Origin: Oceanihabitans iliipiscarium
Lineage (GTDB): Bacteria; Bacteroidota; Bacteroidia; Flavobacteriales; Flavobacteriaceae
DNA length: 64,000 nt
Assembly (NCBI RefSeq): GCF_042686125.1
Contig: NZ_JBHUOV010000001.1
Span: 1 to 64,000 of the forward strand
Direction: 5' to 3'
The notes under the pieces were generated by a model. The model had not been told where the DNA came from. It did no database searches and saw nothing but the letters and a program-made list of their open reading frames with translations. This document shows positions 1 through 9,369 of this stretch, piece by piece (positions within the stretch are counted from its first letter, which is position 1; each line of letters opens with the position of its first letter). The translations under genes and the position numbers were made by a program.

Positions 1-177
1 AACACTGAAGATAAAATTACAATCTATGTGTTTGATATGAATAACAAGCTCGTTCACCAAACTGAATTCGGTGCTGAAGATAAATACAACTTCGGTCAAG
101 ACTTAGAAGGTGGTGTATACATTGTTAAAGTCGTTCAAGGGAAAGACATGAAACATGTTAGACTTGTGAAATACTAA
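1..177 (+). CDS. Secreted protein, C-terminal end only, T9SS type A sorting domain
   Basis: Reading frame 1 is open from the window edge to a double stop (TAA TAA). The 58 visible residues have the features of a T9SS type A C-terminal sorting domain: a short beta strand followed by FDMNNKLV, a GGVYIVKV segment, and the closing VRLVKY. In this family the domain guides export through the type IX machinery and is then removed, with the protein attached to or released from the cell surface. The passenger domain lies outside the window, so its function is unknown. A strong terminator follows directly. The sorting-domain assignment rests on motif resemblance alone but is typical. Confidence 0.85.
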   Translation, partial: NTEDKITIYVFDMNNKLVHQTEFGAEDKYNFGQDLEGGVYIVKVVQGKDMKHVRLVKY

Positions 178-202
178 TAAGTAATTATAAACCTTTTAAA
201 AG

Positions 203-234
203 AAAAACCCTTCAGGAAACTGAAGGGTTTTTTT
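203..234 (+). terminator. Rho-independent terminator of the T9SS cargo gene
   Basis: An 11-bp perfect stem (AAACCCTTCAG, GAAA loop, CTGAAGGGTTT) followed by a run of T begins about 25 nt after the stop codon of the gene to its left. Confidence 0.9.
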
Positions 235-265
235 ATGGGTTTAGTTTACATTATATAGCTTAAAA

Positions 266-297
266 TTAAAAAAGCCTCACATTTCTGTGAAGCTTTA
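266..297 (-). terminator. Terminator of the tRNA gene
   Basis: On the minus strand a stem (AAAGCTTCACA pairing with TGTGAGGCTTT, one internal mismatch) is followed by a T-rich run. It lies a few bases beyond the 3' end of the tRNA gene. Confidence 0.75.
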
Positions 298-302
298 TTT
301 AG

Positions 303-375
<73 letters not shown>

Positions 376-446
376 ATTTAATTTCCAAATAATTTTCTTA
401 GCTTTTAACTCTCGGTTCATAATGCCGACTCAATCATTTAGGACTG

Positions 447-476
447 CAAATATACAACGCTTTTTATATATTACAA
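447..476 (-). promoter_or_regulatory. Promoter of the initiator tRNA gene
   Basis: On the minus strand TTG (476-474) is followed after 19 bp by TATATTTG (454-447), an exact match to the Bacteroidota -33/-7 consensus TTG...TAnnTTTG. It lies about 70 bp upstream of the mature tRNA 5' end. Confidence 0.8.
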
Positions 477-492
477 GGATTATATTATAAAA

Positions 493-675
493 TTATTGCT
501 CAATATTTTCAGATTGAAAACCAATAAGTTGTAAATTTTGAAATTCAGCTGTAATTTGGATGGGATGACAACAAATCTCACAATCTTCAATATAAGACTG
601 TTTTGAGATGCTATTATCAAGCAACATAGAAATATTTTGCCAACAATAAGGACATTGAAAAAAGTGTTCTTTCAT
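493..675 (-). CDS. Small Cys-rich protein with two CxxC knuckles
   Basis: The 60-residue protein begins MKEHFFQCPYCW and has a second knuckle CEICC near residue 33, so four cysteines are arranged as CxxC-N(21-22)-CxxC, as expected for a small zinc ribbon. It resembles the CPXCG-motif Cys-rich proteins found in many Bacteroidota and Proteobacteria, whose function is unknown. The remaining sequence is rich in hydrophobic beta-strand-like residues and ends in an acidic tail. It is probably cytosolic, as there is no signal peptide. It lies between the tRNA gene and the terminator of the LRR gene, so it must have its own promoter or be read through. Confidence 0.75.
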   Translation of the reverse strand: MKEHFFQCPYCWQNISMLLDNSISKQSYIEDCEICCHPIQITAEFQNLQLIGFQSENIEQ

Positions 676-680
676 AGCAT

Positions 681-712
681 AAAAAAAGGCAAAATAATAA
701 AATTTTGCCTTT
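681..712 (-). terminator. Terminator of the LRR gene
   Basis: The minus strand carries an 11-bp stem AAAGGCAAAAT / ATTTTGCCTTT with a 6-nt loop and a following T run, about 20 nt after the stop of the LRR gene at 733. Confidence 0.8.
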
Positions 713-732
713 GGAAGTTGAATAGCTATTAA

Positions 733-1557
733 TCAATCTTCTTCTGCAGCTACCGAAGTCGCTGTATTAAACTCTAAATTCATTTTAATATCTTCTGGAC
801 TTCTATCAATAACACTTACAACATCTTGGTTTAGGTTATTACCACTTACCATTATTGTATTTAATTCTGACAGATAATTTAATTCATATGGTATATCACC
901 AGTTAATGCGTTACTTGATAATACCAACTCTTTAAGATTTTTTAGTATTCCTAACTCTGAAGGAATATGACCTTCTAGATTATTATCCATTAACATTAGC
1001 TTTTCTAATTGTGCTAAATTAGAAATTTGATTTGGGATTTCTCCAGATAAAAAGTTACTACCAAGTACCAACTCCTTTAAATTTGTTAAATCACCAATAG
1101 ATGCTGGAATCTCTCCAGTAAAAGAATTACTAAATAACTCTAAAACTTCTAAATTAACTAATTGACCTATCTCATTTGGGATATGACCTTCAAATCCATT
1201 CATAAATAATTGAACCGTATTTAATTCTTTCAAATTGAAAAAAGTTAAAGGCAAATTCCCTTTAAGCTTATTAAAACCTAAGTTTATTTTTTGAAGGTGT
1301 ATTAAATTTCCTATTTCTTGAGGTAAATTCCCTTGAAGATTATTCATGTGTAGATTTAACTCTACAACTTTATTGTCTTTAACAGTTACACCATACCAAG
1401 ATTCAACAGGAGTAATTAAATTCCATGTTGTATTCCATTGTTCACCTTGTGTAGAATCATAAAGCGCTAATAGGGCTTCTTTTTCTGCTTGAGAAACAGT
1501 TGCGCTAACTATATTACTTATAAAAAAACAAAGAAATGTAAGTTTTAAATATTTCAT
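733..1557 (-). CDS. Secreted leucine-rich repeat protein, plant-type repeats
   Basis: The 274-residue protein starts with a signal peptide (MKYLKLTFLCFFISNIVSA). A capping region with WNTTWNL and SWYGVTV follows, as at the N-caps of plant LRR proteins. About seven or eight 24-residue repeats of the form LxxLxxLxLxxNxLxGxIPxxIGNL then run from about residue 65 to 250. The IP and G positions make these plant-specific-type LRRs. There is no C-terminal sorting domain, lipobox or membrane segment, so the protein is probably periplasmic, or exported by an unknown route. LRR solenoids usually bind proteins or glycans; the ligand here cannot be deduced. The gene is monocistronic, with its own promoter and terminator. 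Confidence 0.85.
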   Translation of the reverse strand: MKYLKLTFLCFFISNIVSATVSQAEKEALLALYDSTQGEQWNTTWNLITPVESWYGVTVKDNKVVELNLHMNNLQGNLPQEIGNLIHLQKINLGFNKLKGNLPLTFFNLKELNTVQLFMNGFEGHIPNEIGQLVNLEVLELFSNSFTGEIPASIGDLTNLKELVLGSNFLSGEIPNQISNLAQLEKLMLMDNNLEGHIPSELGILKNLKELVLSSNALTGDIPYELNYLSELNTIMVSGNNLNQDVVSVIDRSPEDIKMNLEFNTATSVAAEED

Positions 1558-1614
1558 AATTGAATCGATTTGGGATTAATTCATTACGAAACTAAGAGAT
1601 ATCTAGACAATAAA

Positions 1615-1645
1615 CAAATTTATTCGATGAAATGCATGGCTACAA
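1615..1645 (-). promoter_or_regulatory. Promoter of the LRR gene
   Basis: On the minus strand TTG (1645-1643) and TAAATTTG (1622-1615) are separated by 20 bp, matching the Bacteroidota consensus. The start codon is about 58 bp downstream. An overlapping TATTTTTG (1650-1643) could act as an alternative -7 element. Confidence 0.65.
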
Positions 1646-1661
1646 AAATATGGAATGAAAT

Positions 1662-2987
1662 TTAAAATGCCGTATTTAACAATTCTCCACTTAATTGTAA
1701 AACTAATAATTCGGAAAGTTTTGCTTCATATTTGGCTTGATTTCTACTCAATTCAGCATTCAAAAGATTGAGTTGAGCTTGCCTAAATTCTATAGAATTT
1801 ACTTGTCCTATCTTAAACTGTTCTTGCGAGCGGTCAAAATTGTTTTTAGCTGTTTTAATATTATCTTCCTGAATATGATATATAGTAAGTTTATTTTGAT
1901 AATCATCCCAAGCATTATTGAAATCTCGCTCTATAGATAAAAGAATTTGCTCTTTTTGAAGTTGCTGATTTTCTAAGTTTATTTGTGCGTTTTTCACACG
2001 TGTTAAGGTGCTTCCTCCATCAAAAATATTCCAGCTTAAATTAAGCCCTGCAGACAAACCTGTATTGGTAGAAATGGCAACAAAAGATGCTGCATTATTA
2101 TTATTTTTATTCCATCCGTAAGTTCCTGTTAAGCCTAAAGTTGGCAAATATGCAGACTTTCCAGACTTGACGTCTAACTGACTAATTTGAATAGATTTAT
2201 CAACCTGTAATAAAGCTACATTTCTAGATTTAGCATTCTGTAATAATTCTTCTTTATTTAAATTCAAAAGGAAATTTAACTCGGTTTTGACGTTAAAATC
2301 TTCGGTTAAGGTCGTTCCCATAACCAAATTCAAATCTCTTTTAGTATTCTTTAATTGCTGCTTAGAAGTCATTAAATTAATACTATCATTATTAATATCG
2401 ACTTCAGCATTTAATACTGCAAGTTTTGTGTTTTGCCCATATTCAAATTGATATTCCGAGCGTAACAAACGGTCTTTAGAAATGGACAAGGTTTGCTCAA
2501 AAGTTGCTACATTTTCAGATAACTGAGCCACATTATAATACACGGAAAATAATTGTATAATTGTATTCTCTATGGTCTCACGTGCTTGTAATTCTGACAA
2601 TTGGTATTCCTCTTTCAAACGCTTATAATTATAGCGTCTACCTAAACCATCAAACAAAGTATAATTTAAACTTAATGATGCATTATAGCGTGAGCTTTCT
2701 GCGCCATTTAAATTGGTTACACGACCATCAGAGAACTCAGATTCATTATTATCTAAATTATATGTCGTTCCTGCATTTCCTGTTAATGTAGGCAAATAAC
2801 CAGAGTTATAAATACTCGTATTATTTTCTGAAACTTCAAGGTTTTTGTTAGCGATTTTAATGCCATAGTTATTATCTAGAGTCTGTTTTACAGCATCATC
2901 TGGAGACAATAATTGTTGCGAATACCCATGGTTTAACCCAATAAAAAAGCAAAATAACAGTGTTATTCTAATGTTCATTTTCTTCAT
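1662..2987 (-). CDS. TolC-family outer-membrane efflux channel
   Basis: About 441 residues in the outer-membrane factor family. A signal peptide (ending near GYSQQ) is followed by two long, mostly helical OEP repeats containing NxA and Q-rich heptads; the C-terminal repeat includes a FDGGS motif (near residue 325) and FNIFDG-like turns at the strand boundaries. It would form the trimeric channel that carries substrates from the RND pump across the outer membrane. The open frame extends to 3011, but MKKMNIRI at 2987 gives a proper signal peptide and overlaps the end of the pump gene by only 20 nt; 2978 is also possible. It is the last gene of the adaptor-pump-channel operon. Confidence 0.9.
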   Translation of the reverse strand: MKKMNIRITLLFCFFIGLNHGYSQQLLSPDDAVKQTLDNNYGIKIANKNLEVSENNTSIYNSGYLPTLTGNAGTTYNLDNNESEFSDGRVTNLNGAESSRYNASLSLNYTLFDGLGRRYNYKRLKEEYQLSELQARETIENTIIQLFSVYYNVAQLSENVATFEQTLSISKDRLLRSEYQFEYGQNTKLAVLNAEVDINNDSINLMTSKQQLKNTKRDLNLVMGTTLTEDFNVKTELNFLLNLNKEELLQNAKSRNVALLQVDKSIQISQLDVKSGKSAYLPTLGLTGTYGWNKNNNNAASFVAISTNTGLSAGLNLSWNIFDGGSTLTRVKNAQINLENQQLQKEQILLSIERDFNNAWDDYQNKLTIYHIQEDNIKTAKNNFDRSQEQFKIGQVNSIEFRQAQLNLLNAELSRNQAKYEAKLSELLVLQLSGELLNTAF

Positions 2988-5900
2988 TTTGTTCTTTAAT
3001 AGCGCGTTCAACTTCTTCTTTAGTTACATTCTCTCCAGTATATAACCATTTAGCATTTTTCTTAATATTATTACTAAAAGATAAAAATAATGGTAACACT
3101 AAAAGTGTTAAAATAGTAGCGTAAGCAATTCCAAAAGAAATAGAAATTGCCATAGGTTTTAAAAATTGAGCTTGTCTACTTTTTTCTAATAATAAAGGTG
3201 CTAAACCTGCAACTGTAGTTAAAGAAGTTAAAAATATAGCTCTAAAACGAGATTTTCCAGCTTCAAGGAGTGCTTCATCAAACTTTAAGCCCTCCCTTAA
3301 ATTAGAGTTAAATTTACCTATAAGTACTAGTCCATCATTGACCATAATACCAATTAAGGCAATAATCCCTAAAAGGGATAAAATATTTACTGAAAACCCA
3401 AAGAGCCAGTGTCCCCAAGCTACTGCGGTAAGACTAAAAGGGACAAGTAATATTAGTAAGATAGGCTGGCTATAGCTTCTAAACGTAAAAGCTATAACAA
3501 TGTAAATGAGTAATAAAATAGGTATTCCCGCTTTCGCTAACGAACTCATTAATTTATCTTTTTCTCTGTTTTGTCCTTCAAAGGATGCTGAAATGGTTGG
3601 GTATTTTGATTTTAGTTCCACCATCGTCACATTTTTTATATCAGCTATAATATCTGTGGTGCTTGTACTTGGATCTTTTAAATCTGCAGAGACTTGAATT
3701 TCACGTTGTCCTTCTAAATGATTTATAGCCACATCACCTCTTTCAATAGTATATGTTGCTATATCTTTTAGTGTTACACGTTCACCTGTTGGTGTCACAA
3801 TACGCATCTCATCTAAATCATTAATAGACGCTCTATTGCTTCTGTCATAACGTACCCAAACTCGAATTTCATCTTGTCCGCGTTGAAATCGTTGTGCTTG
3901 AGCTCCAAAAAAGCCCGAACGCACTTGACTCATAACTGTGCTTAAATCTAGTCCTAGCAAGTAAGCACTTTCTTTAAGTTCTAAACGAATTTCTTTTATA
4001 CCAGCGGGATCATTGTCTTCAACATCTTTTAATAGAGGATTAGATTCTAAAACTTGTTTTAATTCTATTTTAGCCGCTTTTAATTCGTCTATATTATTCC
4101 CTAAAAGAGATACTGAAACTGGACTTCCTCCAAAGTTTCCTCCAGAACCAAAAATTAAACGCTCCGTTCCAATAACTGGACCAACCAATTCTCTTAATCT
4201 GTTGGCGACTAAAGATGATTTAATTTCATCTGGTCGCTCTTCTCCGGGAAGCATATTTATTTGTAGGCTAGCGCTAGAACTACTATTTAGAGTTAAAATC
4301 GTATTTTCAAATAATTCTTTACCTGTGCCTTTAAGGTATTGATCTGTAAACTCTTTATTAACAATAAATGATTTTTTTTCTATCATAGAAATAATAGAAT
4401 CAGTCACTTTTTCATTTGTTCCATTAGGCATATTAAGCTCAATTGACACACGATCACTAGCAATAGATGGAAACATGGTCACTCCTATTATACCTCCACC
4501 TATAGCGCCAAAGGTTAAGATTAATAAACCTACAAAAATACCTAGAGCAAGTAACTTAAAGTTTAGCACAAAAGTAATTGTTGGAGAATAGATCTTATCT
4601 CTCAAGAAATTCATAAAGTTATCTCCAGCTTTATTAATGACTCTCATTTTAGAGAAGAATTGTTTTATTTTTGAAGGGTTCTCCTCTTCTTTTTGCTGTC
4701 TTAATGCTTTAGAATGAGCTAAATGTGCTGGAAGTATAATAAGTGCTTCAACTAGTGAAACAACTAAAGTAAGTATCACAATGACTGAAACTTCACCAAA
4801 AAACTCTCCAATTCTACTGTCAAGAAACAGGAAAAGTGAAAAAGCTAAAAGCGTCGTAATAATCGCAGAAACTACTGGTGGAATAACTTCCATTGTACCA
4901 TCTATAGCAGCCTCAATTGGTGTTTTTCCCTTTTCGTAATGTTGATAAATATTTTCGGCAATTACAATACCATCATCTACCAAAATACCAATAACTATAA
5001 TCATTCCGAAGAGTGACAGCACATTAATAGTAACATCAAATTGTCCTGCGAAAATGAACATTCCTAAAAACGAAATAGGCAATCCAAAAGCCACCCAAAA
5101 GGCTAAACGTGTATTTAGGAATATAGACAAGAAGATTAATACCAAAATCATTCCTATAATGGCATTCTCTGTTAATAGTTCTGTACGTTGATTTAACGTT
5201 TTAGATAAATCACGCACAACATCTAAGCGCACATTATTATGGGTTTGATTATACGTTTCAATATATTCTTTTACCTTGTCTGCTGAAGTAATTAAATCTT
5301 CGGTATTCGTACTCGTTACAGTTATATTAACAGCTAATTGTTCGTTAAAATAAGTCGCATTAGGTGTTTCAGAAAATCGATCGCGAATAATGGCAACATC
5401 TTTTAATCTTACCGTTTTTCCATCGTTAGAAGCTCTTACTATAATATTAGATAGTTCATCTCCGTAATACGAACGGTTGTTGGCTCTAATAAGATATTCT
5501 TCTGCAACGGTTTTTATGGTGCCTCCTGTAACTAGAATATTTGAGTTGCTAACCGCTTGTGCTACTTCATTAAAAGTTAAATTGTAGGCTAATAAATTAG
5601 CTTCATTTACAGCAATTTCAATTTCTTCTTCTGGATAGCCAGTAACTTCAATTTGAGAAATGCCATCAATCCGTCTTAAATCGTTTTCTACATCTCTGCC
5701 AATTTGTTTTAATGTTGATAACGGAATGTTTTCTCCACTTAAAGCAAATGAAATGGTCTGTCTAACTTCTTCATTTTTAGCAACAATTAAAGGCTCCATA
5801 CCTGTTGGGAAAGAAGGTACACGATCTACGGCATTTTTAACTTCAAGTAACATGAAGTCAATATTTTCGCCCTTTTCTATCTCAACAGTAATAACACCAC

Positions 5901-6165
5901 TATTCTCTCTAGACACAGAAGTAACGCGATCAATTCCTCTTAATCCTTTGAGGTTGTCTTCAATTTGAAGTACAATACCTTCTTCAATTTCTTGAGGTGA
6001 TGCTCCTGGATAGGTAATACTTACATTTATTATTTTAGAATCTACTAATGGAAAGAAAGAAGATTTTAATGATTTTACACCTATAATACCAAAAGCAAAA
6101 AAAGCTAAAATAAAGACATTTACTGCGACATGATACTTAATAAAATATGCGATAAGCTTTCTCAT
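2968..6165 (-). CDS. RND efflux pump, inner-membrane permease
   Basis: 1065 residues, the normal size for an AcrB-like resistance-nodulation-division pump. It has the usual topology: TM1 at residues 11-32, a large periplasmic loop, TM2-6, a short cytosolic linker, TM7, a second periplasmic loop and TM8-12. The TM4 acid pair is visible in VDDGIVIAEN (about residue 395-405). The equivalent TM10 segment reads IMVNDGLVLIG, so the Lys that AcrB carries in its proton relay is not at the usual place; this variant occurs in other Bacteroidota pumps. It uses proton-motive force to expel drugs, detergents or lipids together with the adaptor (5 nt upstream) and the TolC-like channel (overlapping downstream). 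The substrate cannot be predicted. Confidence 0.93.
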   Translation of the reverse strand: MRKLIAYFIKYHVAVNVFILAFFAFGIIGVKSLKSSFFPLVDSKIINVSITYPGASPQEIEEGIVLQIEDNLKGLRGIDRVTSVSRENSGVITVEIEKGENIDFMLLEVKNAVDRVPSFPTGMEPLIVAKNEEVRQTISFALSGENIPLSTLKQIGRDVENDLRRIDGISQIEVTGYPEEEIEIAVNEANLLAYNLTFNEVAQAVSNSNILVTGGTIKTVAEEYLIRANNRSYYGDELSNIIVRASNDGKTVRLKDVAIIRDRFSETPNATYFNEQLAVNITVTSTNTEDLITSADKVKEYIETYNQTHNNVRLDVVRDLSKTLNQRTELLTENAIIGMILVLIFLSIFLNTRLAFWVAFGLPISFLGMFIFAGQFDVTINVLSLFGMIIVIGILVDDGIVIAENIYQHYEKGKTPIEAAIDGTMEVIPPVVSAIITTLLAFSLFLFLDSRIGEFFGEVSVIVILTLVVSLVEALIILPAHLAHSKALRQQKEEENPSKIKQFFSKMRVINKAGDNFMNFLRDKIYSPTITFVLNFKLLALGIFVGLLILTFGAIGGGIIGVTMFPSIASDRVSIELNMPNGTNEKVTDSIISMIEKKSFIVNKEFTDQYLKGTGKELFENTILTLNSSSSASLQINMLPGEERPDEIKSSLVANRLRELVGPVIGTERLIFGSGGNFGGSPVSVSLLGNNIDELKAAKIELKQVLESNPLLKDVEDNDPAGIKEIRLELKESAYLLGLDLSTVMSQVRSGFFGAQAQRFQRGQDEIRVWVRYDRSNRASINDLDEMRIVTPTGERVTLKDIATYTIERGDVAINHLEGQREIQVSADLKDPSTSTTDIIADIKNVTMVELKSKYPTISASFEGQNREKDKLMSSLAKAGIPILLLIYIVIAFTFRSYSQPILLILLVPFSLTAVAWGHWLFGFSVNILSLLGIIALIGIMVNDGLVLIGKFNSNLREGLKFDEALLEAGKSRFRAIFLTSLTTVAGLAPLLLEKSRQAQFLKPMAISISFGIAYATILTLLVLPLFLSFSNNIKKNAKWLYTGENVTKEEVERAIKEQNEENEH

Positions 6166-6170
6166 GTTTA

Positions 6171-7301
6171 TTACTCGTTTTTAGTATTGCTTTTATCTTC
6201 AAAAGGTTTAACTAACATGCCTGCGTAAGCACCTGGAACCGATTTTTTAAGAATAATCGTTCCGTTAGGCACATTTTTCAAAACCACTTTCGTATCAGAA
6301 AAATAAACGGGTTTTACATCTATAACATCTAATAAACTATCTCTAACCACAAATATTTGTTGGCTTTCTAATAATAGGTTTCTATCAATTTCAATTGCAT
6401 CATTTTCTTCTTTTGCATTTAAGTTAGCCTCTAAGTACATGCCTTCTTTTAAGTTTTCATGTTTGACTTCAATATAGGCCGTAATGGTTTGTGTTGTAGC
6501 ATCAATACTTCCATTTACACGGGACACTTTACCTTGATAGGTTTCGGTTTTATCTAAATTATTTAGTAATACGTCCTCGCCTACTTTAAGTAAATTAGCA
6601 TAGGTTTTACTTATTGCCACTTCCATTTCATAAACAGAAGGATCTATAAACTCTCCTAATTTTTGTCCGCTTCTAATTAAAGAGCCTTCAGTAACTAAAG
6701 CTTCTGTTAAGATTCCTGAAAAAGGCGCAGCTATAGTATATTTAGCTAAGCGTTGCTCTAAATTTTTTACACTATAATAATTTGAGACAATGCTTCTTCC
6801 TGTAATGAAATAATTCTCCTTTTCTGAAGTCATTTCAGGTAACTTTGGTGTGGTTTTGTTTAGATCAAAACTATTGAGATAATTTTGCCATTTGTTAAAA
6901 ACATCGGGGAAATCTAACCGTAAATCTGGCATTATGGCTGCAATTGAATTATAAAGATTACTTTTTGCAGACTGTACATTTGCATAATATTCTGAAGCAT
7001 CTATTCTAATTATAGCTTGTCCTGAACTATAGGTTTGTCCTGGTTTAAATAATGTTCTACCAGATCTGAATACACCTTGTACTTCAGCATAAAGCTCTAC
7101 ACGACGTTTAGCTTCAAGACTTCCATTAGCAGCAATAACTATTGGTATTTTGGTGTTTTTTACTGTATCTGTAAAAACGGTTTTTATAACTTTAGCCAAA
7201 ACAGGTTTTGGTTTATTTTTATCTGCAATAAGTTTTTTGGCATATAAAAAAGTCGCTATTATTAGCAAAATGCCAATAATTGAAAGTATTATTTTTCGCA
7301 T
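6171..7301 (-). CDS. RND periplasmic adaptor (membrane fusion protein)
   Basis: 376 residues. An uncleaved-looking N-terminal anchor (residues 4-21) is followed by a biotinyl-lipoyl half motif (VELYAEVQGVFRSG), a short helical hairpin (about 110-180), the second lipoyl half (AAPFSGILTEALVTEGSLI), then beta-barrel and membrane-proximal domains. This is the HlyD/AcrA fold that links pump and outer channel. There is no lipobox, so anchoring is through the transmembrane helix. The gene is first in a three-gene operon, with 5 nt separating its stop from the pump start. No regulator lies next to the operon. Confidence 0.9.
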   Translation of the reverse strand: MRKIILSIIGILLIIATFLYAKKLIADKNKPKPVLAKVIKTVFTDTVKNTKIPIVIAANGSLEAKRRVELYAEVQGVFRSGRTLFKPGQTYSSGQAIIRIDASEYYANVQSAKSNLYNSIAAIMPDLRLDFPDVFNKWQNYLNSFDLNKTTPKLPEMTSEKENYFITGRSIVSNYYSVKNLEQRLAKYTIAAPFSGILTEALVTEGSLIRSGQKLGEFIDPSVYEMEVAISKTYANLLKVGEDVLLNNLDKTETYQGKVSRVNGSIDATTQTITAYIEVKHENLKEGMYLEANLNAKEENDAIEIDRNLLLESQQIFVVRDSLLDVIDVKPVYFSDTKVVLKNVPNGTIILKKSVPGAYAGMLVKPFEDKSNTKNE

Positions 7302-7376
7302 TGGAGTAGTTTTGATATAAGACTACAAAATTAGGCTTTAGTTTAGCCCACGAACGTTAAAAAAAACTTAAAAAAA

Positions 7377-9284
7377 TTAACTGTAATCTTCGAGCTTTAA
7401 AGTAATATCTTCCCACTCTTGCATAAGTTGAGAAAGCTTGTCTTTCTTTGCTTGATAAGTATCAAAAAAATGGGGCTGTGAAGCTACTTCGTCATAATTA
7501 ACAGCTAACTCAACATCGATCTCTTTGATTTCTTTTTCTAACTGATTGATTTTAGATTCAGTATTACTCAATCGATTATTTAAAGACTTTATCTTTTTTT
7601 GCTCCTCGTAAGATTGTGTTTTCTTCTCTTTTGGAGTCGATTTAATGACTGTACGTTTTTCTACTTCTCGTAAGTTTTCTACATTACGTTGCTCTAAGTA
7701 ATAGTCTATATCACCTAAATATTGCTTAACCTTTTCATCTTTAAACTCATAGATTGTCGCTGTTAAACCTTGAAGAAAATCCCTATCGTGAGAGACTAAA
7801 ATTAGTGTACCTTCAAAACGCATTAAAGCATCTTTTAATACTTTTTTCGATTTAATATCTAGATGGTTAGTAGGCTCATCCATGATGAGAACATTAAACG
7901 GTTGAAGCATTAGTTTTGCTAAAGCTAAACGATTTCGTTCGCCTCCAGAAAGCACTCTTACAAATTTTTCTACTTCATCTCCACGAAACAAAAATGACCC
8001 TAAAATATCTCTAACTTTACTTCTATTGGTTTCATTTGCAGCATCAATCATGGTATCTAAAACGGTTTTACTTCCATCTAAATACTCGGCTTGATTTTGT
8101 GCGAAATACCCAATTTGAACATTATGACCCAACTTTAAATGTCCATCGTGTTTAATATCGCCAACCAAAATTTTAGCAAGTGTCGATTTTCCTTGTCCAT
8201 TTTGACCAACAAATGCGGTTTTTGCGTCACGCTCAATCATTAAACTAACATTAGACAGCACTTGATTTTCATCATAATTTTTTGATATATTTTCTGCTTC
8301 AATGACAACTTTTCCTGGTGTAACCGACACTGGAAAATTAAGTGTCATCACACTATTGTCATCTTCATCAACTTCAATACGATCAATCTTATCAAGTTTT
8401 TTAATTAGCGATTGCGCCATCGTTGCCTTACTGGCTTTTGCACGAAATTTTTCGATAAGTCTTTCGGTTTGCTCGATTTGCTTTTGCTGATTTTTTTGAG
8501 ACGCCAATTGCTGACCTCTTATTTCTTCTCTTAAAACTAAATATTTAGAATACGGTTTTGGGTAGTCATAGATTCTACCTAAAGAAATTTCAATAGTTCT
8601 ATTCGTAACATTATCTAAAAACATTTTATCATGCGATACAATTACGACAGCACCTACATAATTGTTCAAAAAGCTTTCTAGCCAAATAATAGATTCTATA
8701 TCTAAATGATTGGTAGGCTCATCTAAAAGTAACAAATCATTATTCTGTAGCAATAGTTTTGCTAGCTCTATACGCATTCGCCATCCTCCAGAAAAGGTGT
8801 CTGTAAGTTTATCAAAATCTTCACGTTTAAATCCTAAGCCTTGTAATATTTTCTCTGTATCGCCTTGGTAGTTATAACCTCCAATAATTTCGTATTGATG
8901 TTGCAAATCATTTACATCTACCATGAGTTGATGATATGCATCACTTTCGTAATCTTCACGCTCTGCTAGCTGATTATTAATATGTTCTAACTGAGCTTCA
9001 ACCGCTTTAATCTCTGTAAATGCTTCATAAGATTCTTCAAGTACAGTTCTTCCAAACGTAAAATCAATATCTTGTTTTAAAAACCCAATTTTTAAATCTT
9101 TATCTGAAGCAATCTGTCCAGAATCCTGCTCTAATTCTTTAGATAATATTTTGAGCATCGTCGATTTCCCTGCTCCATTTTTACCAATTAATCCAACACG
9201 ATCGCCTTGATTTAATTTAAAGGTAATTTCTTCAAACAAATATTCGCCTTGAAAAGCTATAGATAAATTGTGAATATTAATCAT
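7377..9284 (-). CDS. ABC-F family ATPase
   Basis: 635 residues with two nucleotide-binding domains and no membrane segments. The first has Walker A GKNGAGKST, signature FSGGW and Walker B LLLLDEPTNHLD. The second has GQNGQGKST, LSGGE and VLIMDEPTNHLD. An inter-domain linker with many K/R/Q residues (about 240-310) matches the ABC-F P-site tRNA interaction motif region, and the C-terminus (about 550-630) is a charged coiled coil. ABC-F proteins act on the ribosome, not in transport. The Uup/YheS-like length and coiled coil suggest a housekeeping translation factor; an antibiotic-protection role is possible but not indicated. It is divergent from the DUF983 gene. Confidence 0.9.
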   Translation of the reverse strand: MINIHNLSIAFQGEYLFEEITFKLNQGDRVGLIGKNGAGKSTMLKILSKELEQDSGQIASDKDLKIGFLKQDIDFTFGRTVLEESYEAFTEIKAVEAQLEHINNQLAEREDYESDAYHQLMVDVNDLQHQYEIIGGYNYQGDTEKILQGLGFKREDFDKLTDTFSGGWRMRIELAKLLLQNNDLLLLDEPTNHLDIESIIWLESFLNNYVGAVVIVSHDKMFLDNVTNRTIEISLGRIYDYPKPYSKYLVLREEIRGQQLASQKNQQKQIEQTERLIEKFRAKASKATMAQSLIKKLDKIDRIEVDEDDNSVMTLNFPVSVTPGKVVIEAENISKNYDENQVLSNVSLMIERDAKTAFVGQNGQGKSTLAKILVGDIKHDGHLKLGHNVQIGYFAQNQAEYLDGSKTVLDTMIDAANETNRSKVRDILGSFLFRGDEVEKFVRVLSGGERNRLALAKLMLQPFNVLIMDEPTNHLDIKSKKVLKDALMRFEGTLILVSHDRDFLQGLTATIYEFKDEKVKQYLGDIDYYLEQRNVENLREVEKRTVIKSTPKEKKTQSYEEQKKIKSLNNRLSNTESKINQLEKEIKEIDVELAVNYDEVASQPHFFDTYQAKKDKLSQLMQEWEDITLKLEDYS

Positions 9285-9325
9285 AGATTGGTAACTTTTG
9301 TTACTTAGTTTTAATAATTAAGTCC

Positions 9326-9333
9326 TAATTTTG
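9326..9333 (+). promoter_or_regulatory. Candidate -7 element for the DUF983 gene
   Basis: TAATTTTG fits TAnnTTTG and lies 36 bp upstream of the start at 9370. The nearest upstream TTG leaves a 25-bp spacer, longer than normal, so this is a weak call. Confidence 0.35.
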
Positions 9334-9369
9334 TGATATCAATTAGTTTGCAAAAGTACATTAAATTAT

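Noticed and set aside
414..440. TCGGTTCATAATGCCGA-like sequence upstream of the tRNA, looking like a tRNA fragment
   Set aside because: Only a dozen bases resemble the anticodon arm; no cloverleaf can be formed. It is more likely a leader of the tRNA transcript.
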